This document shows, piece by piece, positions 8,883-16,510 of a stretch of 64,000 nucleotides of DNA. A program made the translations under genes and the position numbers. Below the pieces are notes generated by a model, which saw only the letters and a list, made by a program, of their open reading frames with translations, was not told where the DNA came from and did not search any database. Numbering within the stretch: position 1 is the first letter of the stretch; the number at the start of each line of letters is the position of its first letter. The DNA comes from Paenibacillus sp. MAEPY2 (GTDB lineage: Bacteria; Bacillota; Bacilli; Paenibacillales; Paenibacillaceae), in assembly GCF_000499205.1 (NCBI RefSeq), contig NZ_AWUK01000031.1, positions 1 through 64,000 on the forward strand, read 5' to 3'.

Positions 8883-9190
8883 ATATTTCTACTCCTTCGT
8901 ATTCACGATCTTTATAAAAATCGGATATATTGTTTTCGCTCATTAAATTGCTAATTTCGTTAATATGAATAGCTGCACCCGGAACTGAAGTAAAGGTATG
9001 ATGTCAAGACCGTCCGGAGTGCTGCCCTGTCCTTCTATTACCCTGTCGCTCTTAAAATTAAACAAATGCGCATGTATTGATTTATTCTCATACAGGGTAA
9101 TTAAAACTACATCCTCTTGAACCCATTGTCCCGGTTTTGACGTATAATGTAAGAGCCGTATTTCAACAAATGACGACGAAATCGGCAAAC
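8869..9190 (-). pseudogene. Frameshifted ORF, unrecognised product
   Basis: Coding-like sequence runs in one frame from about 9190 (VEIRLLHYTSKPGQWVQEDV...) to the TTT at 8992-8994, then continues sensibly in another frame (FTSVPGAAIHINEISNLMSE...) to a TGA at 8869-8871. Restoring one T would give ...LDIIPFTSVPGA... as one reading frame. The 5' part (HYTSKPGQWVQEDVVLITLY) recalls the fold of lipoyl/biotinyl-like domains, but no Lys site is evident. The 5' end is unclear and overlaps the divergent coiled-coil gene. The frameshift may be real or a sequencing error. Confidence 0.4.
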
Positions 9191-9219
9191 GATTATGTAA
9201 CCGAAAGAAGGTGCCATAC

Positions 9220-9675
9220 ATGCCAAAACCCATTCAGGGTTATTTCATTCGGGTGTTATTCACCACATGTGTATTGTTTACTGTTTCTTTGACTTCTACA
9301 GTCAGTGCAGCGAATGCCAATATATTTTCCGATATCTATAGTGGATGGGAACGGGTCTCCGAGCTTCCTGGAGAAGTAAACGCTTTGCAGGAAAGCTACA
9401 AACAGACGCTGGAGCAATTAAATCAGACTTCTGCCCAATTGGGACAAGCTCAGGCTAATGTGGAAGCATTCAAGGCACAGAACGAGTTGCTGCTGGCGCA
9501 AAACGAGAAACTGACCGATATGGTAAGCAAATTGCAAAATGATCAGGATGCCAAAACAGCAACTGCCAAACGTATTCAGACGATGATTATCACAGCCGTT
9601 TCTCTCATATTGGGATACTTTATTCTGATTCGGGTGATGCGCTGGGGAATGCGTCGCCGTTCAGGCCGAGTATAA
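9220..9675 (+). CDS. Membrane-anchored coiled-coil protein, unknown function
   Basis: A 151-residue protein. Residues 8-30 form a signal peptide or membrane segment (IRVLFTTCVLFTVSLTSTVS, then AANA). Residues 45-110 form a Gln/Leu/Ala-rich coiled coil. Residues 120-140 form a second membrane helix (MIITAVSLILGYFILIRVMR), followed by a basic Arg-rich tail that probably faces the cytoplasm. The coiled coil would therefore lie outside. AGAAGG precedes the ATG at 9220 with eight bases; the in-frame GTG at 9211 is too close to it. The AIM24-family gene starts 18 bp downstream, so the two are probably co-transcribed. No enzymatic motif is seen. Confidence 0.75.
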   Translation: MPKPIQGYFIRVLFTTCVLFTVSLTSTVSAANANIFSDIYSGWERVSELPGEVNALQESYKQTLEQLNQTSAQLGQAQANVEAFKAQNELLLAQNEKLTDMVSKLQNDQDAKTATAKRIQTMIITAVSLILGYFILIRVMRWGMRRRSGRV

Positions 9676-9693
9676 AAGGACAGGAGCAACCGC

Positions 9694-10398
9694 ATGCACA
9701 TACACCTGAACAATACCGAAGCTGGCGGAGCCGGACAAGTAGTTACGTTCTCACTGATCCAGGACGACCGCCTGCATATTTTACACCCCCAGCAAATTGT
9801 CGCTTTTCGCGGCCCAAGCAGCAGTCGCAATGATAAATTCATGAATATTACGGGGATATATCGCAAAAAAAAGCTGATCAAATCCGAAATTACCGGTCCT
9901 TGTCAATTTGTGGCCGCCCTGCCTCCCGGATTCACCATGAAGGAAGTTGAATTGAGTGAGAATAGCGATCTGCTGTACGACTTCCGCCACCTTTTTTTCT
10001 ATTCCGATGGCGTAACGATGCATACCAAGATTCAGAAAATCAAAAACATGCTGATCACCCGGGACGCAGTCAAAATGAAATTTTCCGGCGAAGGCAAAAT
10101 CGGATTGCTGACACAAGGTCAGGTCTGCCAGCAGGAACTGCACCCTACTGCACCCCTCTACGTGGATGCGGGCAGTATTATCGCTTATCCCGAGAACGCG
10201 CAGCTTGAACTTACCGTGTATGGGAATCACCTTGCCAGCCAGCATATGAACTATCATTGGAAGATGACGGGGCATGGCTCGGTACTCTTTCAGGCTGGCC
10301 GTGAAAATCATCGACTGGAACAGGATATGAACGATGAAGGCTTATTTAAGCGAATATTGAAGGAAGTCATTCCTTTTGGAAATGTATTAATTAAATAA
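9694..10398 (+). CDS. AIM24-family protein
   Basis: A 234-residue beta-rich protein of the AIM24 family (TIGR00266-like double-stranded beta-helix). Recognisable stretches include ILHPQQIVAFRGPSSS, FSGEGKIGLLTQGQ and PLYVDAGSIIAYPENAQLEL. The family is named after a yeast mitochondrial biogenesis factor; its bacterial function is not established. No signal peptide or membrane segment is present. It lies 18 bp after the membrane coiled-coil gene, sharing a ribosome site AGGAG, which suggests a common transcript. Confidence 0.75.
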   Translation: MHIHLNNTEAGGAGQVVTFSLIQDDRLHILHPQQIVAFRGPSSSRNDKFMNITGIYRKKKLIKSEITGPCQFVAALPPGFTMKEVELSENSDLLYDFRHLFFYSDGVTMHTKIQKIKNMLITRDAVKMKFSGEGKIGLLTQGQVCQQELHPTAPLYVDAGSIIAYPENAQLELTVYGNHLASQHMNYHWKMTGHGSVLFQAGRENHRLEQDMNDEGLFKRILKEVIPFGNVLIK

Positions 10399-10479
10399 GT
10401 GCAGATATGCTCACCATAATAAAATTGTGTTATACTGTACCGGACAATTGAAGAAGAAAATCCATGCCTGTGGCATGGG

Positions 10480-10513
10480 AGAGGTTCGCGAACTCCCTCT
10501 ATAAGACTCGACC
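10480..10513 (+). ncRNA. Hairpin resembling the 5' half of a preQ1-I aptamer
   Basis: AGAGG (10480-10484) and CCTCT (10496-10500) form a five-bp stem around TTCGCGAACTC, followed by ATAAGACTCG. The stem, the TTC start of the loop and the ATAA after it look like a preQ1-I aptamer, but the A-rich tail and clear pseudoknot partner are missing. A further hairpin, CCATGCC/GGCATGG (10462-10478), sits just before it. It may be a diverged first aptamer or merely a leader hairpin. Confidence 0.3.
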
Positions 10514-10535
10514 TTCATTAAGGTTAATGTGGTCT

Positions 10536-10575
10536 TGCGTACATTTTAGGTAACAACGTACGTAAAAAACTAAGG
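10536..10575 (+). ncRNA. preQ1-I riboswitch aptamer of the queCDEF operon
   Basis: CGTAC (10538-10542) and GTACG (10558-10562) form stem P1. The loop contains TTAG (10546-10549), which pairs with CTAA (10570-10573) in the tail TAAAAAACTAAGG to form the H-type pseudoknot. The A-rich tail is the hallmark of class I preQ1 sensors. Binding of preQ1 (7-aminomethyl-7-deazaguanine) should lower expression of the four queuosine-precursor genes. The structure was assigned by eye; the downstream gene identity strongly supports it. Confidence 0.8.
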
Positions 10576-10599
10576 ACACTAGATCGTGCCTGCTTTTTT
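10574..10599 (+). terminator. Riboswitch-controlled terminator
   Basis: GG-A-CAC (10574-10579) can pair with GTGCC (10586-10590) around TAGATC, followed by TGC and six T (10594-10599). It abuts the pseudoknot tail, as expected for an expression platform. The stem is short, with one bulge. Confidence 0.5.
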
Positions 10600-10718
10600 G
10601 AAGCAGTCTACGAGAAGGTGTGTTTTTTGATGGATGCCAGTTCATGAACTTCTCTGTTCTTCCGACACTCTGTGCCTATGCGCATGGATTGATCTTAAGA
10701 AGATGGAGAGGTTTTTTT

Positions 10719-11408
10719 ATGTTGAACGAAGAAAAAGCAGTCGTTGTATTCAGCGGCGGTCAGGACAGTACGACTTGTTTGTTCTGGGCCAAACAGCAAT
10801 TCGCCGAGGTTGAGGTGGTTACCTTCGATTACGGACAGCGCCACAAGCTGGAGATTGAATGCGCCGCAGAGATCGCTCGCGATCTGGGTGTACAGCAAAC
10901 GGTACTGGACATGAGTTTGTTAAACCAACTCGCTCCCAATGCACTCACCCGTACAGATGTGGAGATTACGCATGAAGAAGGCGAATTACCGAGTACGTTT
11001 GTCGATGGGCGGAATCTGCTGTTCCTCAGCTTTGCGGCCATTATGGCGAAGCAAAAAGGGGCTCGTCACCTCGTCACCGGTGTATGCGAAACGGATTTCA
11101 GCGGTTACCCGGATTGTCGGGATTCATTTGTGAAATCGATGAATGTTACGCTGAACCTGTCCATGGACTACCCGTTTGTCATTCACACCCCACTGATGTG
11201 GTTAGACAAAGCCCAGACGTGGAAAATGGCGGATGATCTCGGTGCCTTCGATTATGTGCGTGAACGTACACTAACCTGTTATAACGGGATCATCGGCGAT
11301 GGCTGCGGTGAATGTCCTGCCTGCAAACTGCGCAAAGCCGGACTGGATCGCTATCTGGAGCAACGCACCGATTCTGCTTATGTTGGAAATGTAGGAGCGG
11401 ACGTATGA
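10719..11408 (+). CDS. queC: 7-cyano-7-deazaguanine synthase QueC
   Basis: A 229-residue ATP-dependent enzyme that converts 7-carboxy-7-deazaguanine to preQ0. The PP-loop signature SGGQDSTT lies at residues 11-18. The C-terminal zinc-binding Cys cluster reads CYNGIIGDGCGECPACKLR. A VTGVCETDFSGYPDCRDSF segment is typical of the family. The start is the ATG at 10719 behind GGAGAGG; upstream in-frame codons would read through the leader. The stop overlaps the queD start (ATGA), so translation is coupled. It is controlled by the preQ1 riboswitch upstream. Confidence 0.96.
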   Translation: MLNEEKAVVVFSGGQDSTTCLFWAKQQFAEVEVVTFDYGQRHKLEIECAAEIARDLGVQQTVLDMSLLNQLAPNALTRTDVEITHEEGELPSTFVDGRNLLFLSFAAIMAKQKGARHLVTGVCETDFSGYPDCRDSFVKSMNVTLNLSMDYPFVIHTPLMWLDKAQTWKMADDLGAFDYVRERTLTCYNGIIGDGCGECPACKLRKAGLDRYLEQRTDSAYVGNVGADV

Positions 11409-11899
11409 TGAGAGAACCGGGAACCTTCCGTATTGTGGAGCGATTGCAGCGGATCGGGGAAGATATCCTTCCTGCACAGCTTCGCTATCATCGCAAACGC
11501 GTGCTTGTGAGCAAGGAGTTTACGTTTGACGCGGCACATCACCTGCATTGTTATGAAGGCAAGTGCAAGAACTTGCACGGGCATACCTATAAAGTTGTTT
11601 TTGGCATTAGCGGTTATCCAGGTGAGACCGGGCTGACAGTTGATTTTGGACATATCAAAGAGATATGGAAAACAGAAATTGAAGGATATCTGGATCATCA
11701 GTATTTGAACGAAACCCTTCCTCTCATGAACACAACAGCTGAAAATATGGTCGTATGGTTGTTCGAGCAGATGGAACATGCCTTGCAGACCGAACCGTAT
11801 GCTGCACTGACCGAGGGTGGTCGAACGGAGTTTGTCCGCTTATACGAGACGCCAACCAGCTACGCCGAGGCAAGACGGGAGTGGATGATCGATGAGTAG
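11405..11899 (+). CDS. queD: 6-carboxytetrahydropterin synthase QueD
   Basis: A 164-residue T-fold enzyme making 6-carboxy-5,6,7,8-tetrahydropterin from dihydroneopterin triphosphate. Zinc-binding histidines are seen in FDAAHHLHCYEGKCKNLHGHTY, and the catalytic Cys lies in the same segment. The C-terminal Glu-containing region reads TEFVRLYETPTSY. The N terminus carries about 30 extra residues compared with minimal QueD proteins. The ATG overlaps the queC stop, and its own end overlaps the queE start by eight bases. Confidence 0.94.
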   Translation: MMREPGTFRIVERLQRIGEDILPAQLRYHRKRVLVSKEFTFDAAHHLHCYEGKCKNLHGHTYKVVFGISGYPGETGLTVDFGHIKEIWKTEIEGYLDHQYLNETLPLMNTTAENMVVWLFEQMEHALQTEPYAALTEGGRTEFVRLYETPTSYAEARREWMIDE

Positions 11900-12737
11900 T
11901 GTTGGATTACGCAATCTCACAACGTCGACCCTTACCGATCAAACCAATGCTGCTTCTGCGGAGGAATTAGCTGACAACAAACTTCCCCACGGACAAGAAG
12001 GAAACAAAGAGGCTCGTATTCCTGTGATGGAGATCTTTGGCCCGACGGTTCAAGGTGAAGGCATGGTCATTGGGCAGAAAACGATGTTCGTCCGCACCGC
12101 GGGCTGCGATTATCGCTGCTCCTGGTGCGACTCTGCCTTCACATGGGACGGCAGCGGCAAGGACCTGATCCGGATGATTACGCCGGAGGACGTGTGGAAC
12201 GAGCTGCGCCGCGTTGGCGGCTCACGCTTCTCTCATGTGACGATTTCCGGCGGCAACCCCGCCCTGCTCGCTTCGCTGGGCGGATTGGTTAAGCTGCTTC
12301 GGGAGAACGGCATCCGCACCGCGGTAGAAACACAGGGCTCCCGGTGGCAGCCTTGGCTGGGGGATATTGACGAAGTCACCGTCTCGCCCAAGCCTCCCAG
12401 CTCAGGCATGAACACCGACTGGGCTGTGCTGGATGATCTGATCCACCGACTGGCTGCTGGCCCGGTGGAACGAAGCCATAGTCTGAAGATCGTGATCTTC
12501 GATGAGACAGACCTGGATTATGCCCGCCGTGTGCATGCACAGTATCCAGGCACAGATTTATTTTTGCAGACCGGGAACCCGGATGTCACTTCTGCCGATA
12601 CGCCAGATCTGGCGTCTTCATTGCTTGCCCGTTACGAGTGGCTGATTGATCAAGTTAGTGCATCGGATGATCTGAACGACGTTCGTGTGCTGCCACAGCT
12701 GCATACTTTGGTGTGGGGCAACAAACGCGGCGTCTGA
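11892..12737 (+). CDS. queE: 7-carboxy-7-deazaguanine synthase QueE (radical SAM)
   Basis: A 281-residue radical S-adenosylmethionine enzyme that contracts the pterin ring to 7-carboxy-7-deazaguanine. The iron-sulfur motif CX3CX2C is seen as GCDYRCSWCDSAF. A glycine-rich SAM motif (TISGGNPAL) and a conserved SPKPPSSGM segment follow. The first 45 residues are polar and non-conserved, so MEIFGPTVQGEG at residue 46 is an alternative start; the annotated ATG overlaps queD and lacks a strong ribosome site of its own. The stop overlaps the start of an 11-codon micro-ORF. Confidence 0.94.
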   Translation: MSSVGLRNLTTSTLTDQTNAASAEELADNKLPHGQEGNKEARIPVMEIFGPTVQGEGMVIGQKTMFVRTAGCDYRCSWCDSAFTWDGSGKDLIRMITPEDVWNELRRVGGSRFSHVTISGGNPALLASLGGLVKLLRENGIRTAVETQGSRWQPWLGDIDEVTVSPKPPSSGMNTDWAVLDDLIHRLAAGPVERSHSLKIVIFDETDLDYARRVHAQYPGTDLFLQTGNPDVTSADTPDLASSLLARYEWLIDQVSASDDLNDVRVLPQLHTLVWGNKRGV

Positions 12738-12772
12738 TGGACTTTATGGGTGGAATGGGCGGCATGATGTAA
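12737..12772 (+). other. Micro-ORF between queE and queF (11 codons)
   Basis: The ATG overlaps the queE stop (TGATG) and opens MDFMGGMGGMM followed by TAA. The Met/Gly-rich peptide resembles the GGM tail of GroEL proteins by composition only. It could be a coupling device that carries ribosomes toward queF, a gene relic, or chance. Confidence 0.25.
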
Positions 12773-12861
12773 TTTTGAGAACATACAAAGGCTATGAAGG
12801 GCCTATCATATATACCGGTAAGCTTCGTGCGTCGCCGGAAATAAGGAGCGTTTACGAACCG

Positions 12862-13353
12862 ATGAGACAACCTGATGAAATGCAAGATTTGACGCTGCTG
12901 GGCAACCAGGGCGTAAAATATACGTTTGAATATGATCCAGGCATTCTAGAGAATTTCGATAACAAGCATCCGTACCGTGATTATTTTGTCAAATTCAACT
13001 GCCCGGAGTTCACCAGCCTGTGCCCGATTACGGGGCAGCCGGACTTTGCAACCATTTATATCAGCTACATCCCTGATGTAAAAATGGTAGAGAGCAAGTC
13101 ACTTAAGCTGTACCTGTTCAGCTTCCGCAACCATGGAGATTTCCACGAGGATTGTGTGAACATCATTATGAACGACTTGATTAAGCTGATGGACCCACGC
13201 TACATTGAAGTGTGGGGCAAATTTACGCCGCGCGGCGGCATCTCCATCGACCCGTACACGAACTATGGCAAGCCGGGTACGAAGTACGAGCAGATGGCCG
13301 ATCACCGCATGATGAATCATGATATGTATCCGGAGACGATTGATAATCGTTAA
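12862..13353 (+). CDS. queF: NADPH-dependent preQ0 reductase QueF (type I)
   Basis: A 163-residue short-form (YkvM-type) reductase that converts the nitrile of preQ0 to the amine preQ1. The catalytic Cys is in SLCPITGQPDFATI. The QueF motif ESKSLKLYLFSFRNH and the Glu/His of FHEDCVNII are present. The ATG at 12862 has AAGGAG 13 bases upstream, a slightly long spacing; the ORF stays open further upstream but without a conserved start. It is the last gene of the riboswitch-controlled operon, and its product is the riboswitch ligand, which closes a feedback loop. A terminator follows. Confidence 0.95.
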   Translation: MRQPDEMQDLTLLGNQGVKYTFEYDPGILENFDNKHPYRDYFVKFNCPEFTSLCPITGQPDFATIYISYIPDVKMVESKSLKLYLFSFRNHGDFHEDCVNIIMNDLIKLMDPRYIEVWGKFTPRGGISIDPYTNYGKPGTKYEQMADHRMMNHDMYPETIDNR

Positions 13354-13403
13354 ATTGGCAGTTACATCTACCCTCATATATGAAATAAAATCATAGAGCG
13401 CAC

Positions 13404-13441
13404 AAAAGCCGAACTCTTCTATTTGAAGAAATTCGGCTTTT
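13404..13441. terminator. Terminator of the que operon, bidirectional
   Basis: AAAAGCCGAA (13404-13413) pairs with TTCGGCTTTT (13432-13441), with an inner CTTC/GAAG stem. T-runs flank it on both strands, so it can also end the small membrane-protein gene on the minus strand. Confidence 0.8.
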
Positions 13442-13496
13442 GTTTTTAGTATGGAAACGGAGCGTTTCCAATCAATCGTATGATTTGAACTCGCGT

Positions 13497-13709
13497 TCAA
13501 GTGTTATGATCTCGCTTCAGTTCTTTGACTTTTTTGATGTAATGTCTCAGCATAAGTGCACCAATAGATTGAACAACCACAAAAAATCCGATAGCAAAAT
13601 ATAGAGACGTCGAAGCAACATATATAGTCAGAAAAGTCATGACTGCCATAAATAGAATGGTCATCGCCAAATTGCGTTTGGCAAGAACATATGGCGCTAG
13701 CGATTTCAT
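13497..13709 (-). CDS. Small two-helix membrane protein, unknown function
   Basis: A 70-residue protein with two predicted membrane helices (about residues 14-32 and 36-55) and a Lys/Arg-rich cytoplasmic tail (HYIKKVKELKRDHN). An AAGGA ribosome site precedes the ATG. No family was recognised. It stands alone between the que operon and the MFS transporter and is divergent from the latter. Confidence 0.65.
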   Translation of the reverse strand: MKSLAPYVLAKRNLAMTILFMAVMTFLTIYVASTSLYFAIGFFVVVQSIGALMLRHYIKKVKELKRDHNT

Positions 13710-13920
13710 AGTGATCAGTCCTTTATCATTTCTGATTTAGTAGAACTTTAATAGTGAAATCAGTAGAGTATATCAAGATTTTACATTATATAGAGTACGT
13801 TAATTTCTTCTGTTCCCCTTGTCGCCCCTGCAAATCTGTCCTATTATGTAACAATATGCTTAGGCACATCACATCATCAGGCGCTGATCCCTCGTGACCG
13901 CGACCAAAGGAGAACTGTAC

Positions 13921-15195
13921 ATGTCCATGCAAAATTCATTACCCAAAGACGCCGCTGCGCGTTCGAAAGCTCCACCCGGATTGGATGCCCAAGGTACCGT
14001 TTACCGGATCTTAATTGCCATCAGTCTGGTTCATTTGTTCAACGACTCGATTCAGTCAGTCATTCCAGCTATTTTTCCAATCCTGAAAGACTCCATGCAT
14101 CTTACATATACGCAGATCGGATGGATTTCGTTCGCTATTAACTTTACTGCGTCCATCATGCAGCCGGTTGTAGGCTGGTTTGCTGATAAAAAACCGACGC
14201 CTTCCATCCTGCCCATCGGCATGGGCTTTACGTTTACGGGCATGCTGCTGCTTGCCTTCGCAGATAGTTATATGGCCGTCCTGATCTCCGTTATCTTTGT
14301 TGGTCTGGGCTCGGCGGCGTTTCATCCAGAGGGCTCAAGGGTATCCCATATGGCCTCAGGGCCTCGTCGAGGTCTGGCTCAGTCCATCTTTCAGGTCGGT
14401 GGTAACGCCGGGCAGTCTCTGGCTCCATTGCTCACCCGATGGATTTTCATCCCGTTTGGGTTGTTCGGTGCCATCGGATTCACAGGGATTGCTGCTGCGG
14501 GGATCGCGGTCCAAATCTATATCGCTCGCTGGTATGGACGCATGCTGCAATCGGGAGGGTATTTGCGCAGACAGGCGGCAGCCCGTCGTACACCCAATCC
14601 GGCATTGCGTAAAAAGATCGCTGCTGCGATAACCATCTTGATCCTGCTCGTCTTTGTCCGTTCGTGGTATGTCGCTTCGATCGGCAGCTTCTATGCGTTT
14701 AACCTGAAGGATACCTTCAACCTGTCCACAGAAGACGCACAGATCTATATCTTCCTGTTCCTGGCTGCCGGGGCACTGGGTACGTTCTTTGGTGGTCCAC
14801 TGGCGGATCGCTTCGGCAAACGTAACATGATCTTCCTGTCGATGGCCGGAGCCGCTCCACTGGCCCTGCTGCTGCCTTACGCCAATCTGTTCTGGACAGC
14901 CGTATTGCTGAGCATTATTGGTTTCATTATGTTGTCCAGCTTCTCAGTGACCGTTGTGTATGCACAAATGCTGATTCCAGGCAAAATCGGCACCGTCTCT
15001 GGTCTGATTACTGGCCTGGCATTTGGTATGGGCGGTCTGGGTGCACTCGTGCTGGGGAACTGGATCGACGTGTTCGGTGTATCTCCAGTCATGCAAATGT
15101 GCAGCTTCCTGCCACTGATCGGCATCTTCACCTTCCTGCTTCCATCGGATAAGCTGCTGAACCGCTGGGCGGAAGAGAACGGTAGCGAAGAATAA
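13921..15195 (+). CDS. MFS transporter, fosmidomycin-resistance (Fsr) type
   Basis: A 424-residue inner-membrane carrier with about 12 predicted helices. The N-terminal HLFNDSIQSVIPAIFPILK, the loop GSAAFHPEGSRVSHMA and FQVGGNAGQSLAPLL are characteristic of the Fsr/MdtG-like efflux group. The start is the ATG at 13921 with AAAGGAG eight bases upstream; earlier GTG codons sit before the ribosome site. It stands alone and is followed by a strong terminator. Substrate unknown: fosmidomycin-type drugs or other small molecules are possible from family knowledge, but not shown. Confidence 0.85.
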   Translation: MSMQNSLPKDAAARSKAPPGLDAQGTVYRILIAISLVHLFNDSIQSVIPAIFPILKDSMHLTYTQIGWISFAINFTASIMQPVVGWFADKKPTPSILPIGMGFTFTGMLLLAFADSYMAVLISVIFVGLGSAAFHPEGSRVSHMASGPRRGLAQSIFQVGGNAGQSLAPLLTRWIFIPFGLFGAIGFTGIAAAGIAVQIYIARWYGRMLQSGGYLRRQAAARRTPNPALRKKIAAAITILILLVFVRSWYVASIGSFYAFNLKDTFNLSTEDAQIYIFLFLAAGALGTFFGGPLADRFGKRNMIFLSMAGAAPLALLLPYANLFWTAVLLSIIGFIMLSSFSVTVVYAQMLIPGKIGTVSGLITGLAFGMGGLGALVLGNWIDVFGVSPVMQMCSFLPLIGIFTFLLPSDKLLNRWAEENGSEE

Positions 15196-15341
15196 TTGTT
15201 TTTTAAATGGACCAGATTTAAAAGATCAGTTCCAACAAAATAAGCTGCAATGCTCAATGAAGGGAAATAGAGTTGTTAAACCAGCCGCGTGAAACGTAAC
15301 GTCAGGTGGTTAACCAACCTCGAAATGTTACCTGTTGTGTG

Positions 15342-15385
15342 AACGGGATAAAGCCTTGTATCATTAGGCTTTATCCCGTTTTTGT
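15342..15385 (+). terminator. Terminator of the MFS gene
   Basis: AACGGGATAAAGCCT (15342-15356) pairs with AGGCTTTATCCCGTT (15366-15380), followed by a T-rich run: a 15-bp perfect stem. Confidence 0.88.
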
Positions 15386-15409
15386 TTTGTCAGCGTTATG
15401 GTCAGAATC

Positions 15410-15450
15410 AGAGCCAAGTGGCTGTGGTAGGTTCACAGCCATTTGGCTCT
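15410..15450 (-). terminator. Long stem-loop after the EcsC gene
   Basis: AGAGCCAAGTGGCTGTG (15410-15426) and CACAGCCATTTGGCTCT (15434-15450) form a 17-bp stem with one mismatch and a seven-base loop, nine bases past the EcsC stop. There is no T-run, so it may act as a processing or stabilising hairpin rather than a classic terminator. Confidence 0.55.
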
Positions 15451-15458
15451 AATGGACA

Positions 15459-16307
15459 TCATTTTGAAAGGCGTTGAAGAATCAGCCGCTTTTTATATAA
15501 CATCTTCCCCGCTTCGGCAACATCACGAATCGTATTTTTGTTACTCACCGAACCAAATACCATGCCGGCAATCGGAATGAGCTGGAACAGCTTTTTCCAT
15601 CCAAACGATTCGCTATAGGAATTAAAAACCTCCCGCCAGCCCTGCATCTGAGAGATAACCTCTACCTGCTTGTCCGGATTATCGTAATCGGAAAGTTCAT
15701 CAATAATCGCTTTCTTGCCCACAATATCAGCGGAGGAGAATTGCAGACATTTGACGATAAATATACGCTCTTGAGGCTCGTCGGGATCATATCCATAGCA
15801 TAGCGCCATCTCCTGCAGCACCTTTAGGGAGAGTCCCATCACGATCGGTATATCTGCTGCAATCGTTATAATGCCGCCAATACCTGTTGCAGCGCCTTGT
15901 GCGGCAGCAAACTTGGTTCGACTATCCGTAATGCGATCAGCAGTGCGATCCAGCACTTCAAGGGGCAAGCCTTCCACGCTGTGGATCTTCGCCGTATCTT
16001 CTGCTTCTACATCCTGTTCCATGTGTTCATGTTCGTCCTTCATGGCATAACCCGATCTGGCGGCTTCCTCTTGAAGCAGCTTGGCCACTTTCTTTTTCTG
16101 AACGAGAAATCTCCCGCCATTCTGCACATACTGACCAACTTCGTTCAGCGAGTCTCCAATCTTCTGTTTCAGCGCTTTAGGCATCACTTTATCCAGCATG
16201 GCAAATGGCAAACGACCAATTTTGTCCCAAATAAACAAGTCCTTCTGCCCTTTTTCCCATTTTAAAATCTGTTCCAGCTCCCGGTCCAATGTCTCGCGTG
16301 AATCCAT
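15459..16307 (-). CDS. EcsC-family protein
   Basis: A 282-residue protein with the EcsC domain over most of its length. Visible pieces are QGAATGIGGIITIAADIP (a Gly-rich hydrophobic hairpin) and VLQEMALCYGYDPDEPQERIF, both typical of the family. EcsC is encoded with the EcsAB ABC transporter in Bacillus, but here it stands alone, and its biochemical role is unknown. The start is the ATG six bases after GGAGG; an upstream start at 16433 is unlikely. The Gly-rich hydrophobic segment suggests membrane association. Confidence 0.8.
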   Translation of the reverse strand: MDSRETLDRELEQILKWEKGQKDLFIWDKIGRLPFAMLDKVMPKALKQKIGDSLNEVGQYVQNGGRFLVQKKKVAKLLQEEAARSGYAMKDEHEHMEQDVEAEDTAKIHSVEGLPLEVLDRTADRITDSRTKFAAAQGAATGIGGIITIAADIPIVMGLSLKVLQEMALCYGYDPDEPQERIFIVKCLQFSSADIVGKKAIIDELSDYDNPDKQVEVISQMQGWREVFNSYSESFGWKKLFQLIPIAGMVFGSVSNKNTIRDVAEAGKMLYKKRLILQRLSK

Positions 16308-16448
16308 ATATGGCCTCCTAATATTATGTGTATAGTGAATTGTATACTCCTCATACGCAGAGTTCGAGGGATGGTTGCTTCGATGTAAATGTAGATGTAA
16401 ATCTAAGATAATCATCTTCATGGCTTCATACACAATGTGTGCATAAAT

Positions 16449-16489
16449 AAGAGCCCTTAATCAGCGTTATTCGCTAACTAAGGGCTCTT
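16449..16489. terminator. Terminator between the EcsC and GH43 genes
   Basis: AAGAGCCCTTA (16449-16459) and TAAGGGCTCTT (16479-16489) form an 11-bp stem downstream of the leftward GH43 gene. Confidence 0.75.
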
Positions 16490-16510
16490 CCTATCCAAAA
16501 CTTCCATTCC

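Noticed and set aside
10480..10575. One preQ1-I aptamer with a 58-nt insertion
   Set aside because: The 3' part alone supplies both stems and the pseudoknot (TTAG/CTAA), so no insertion is needed; the 5' hairpin was listed separately.
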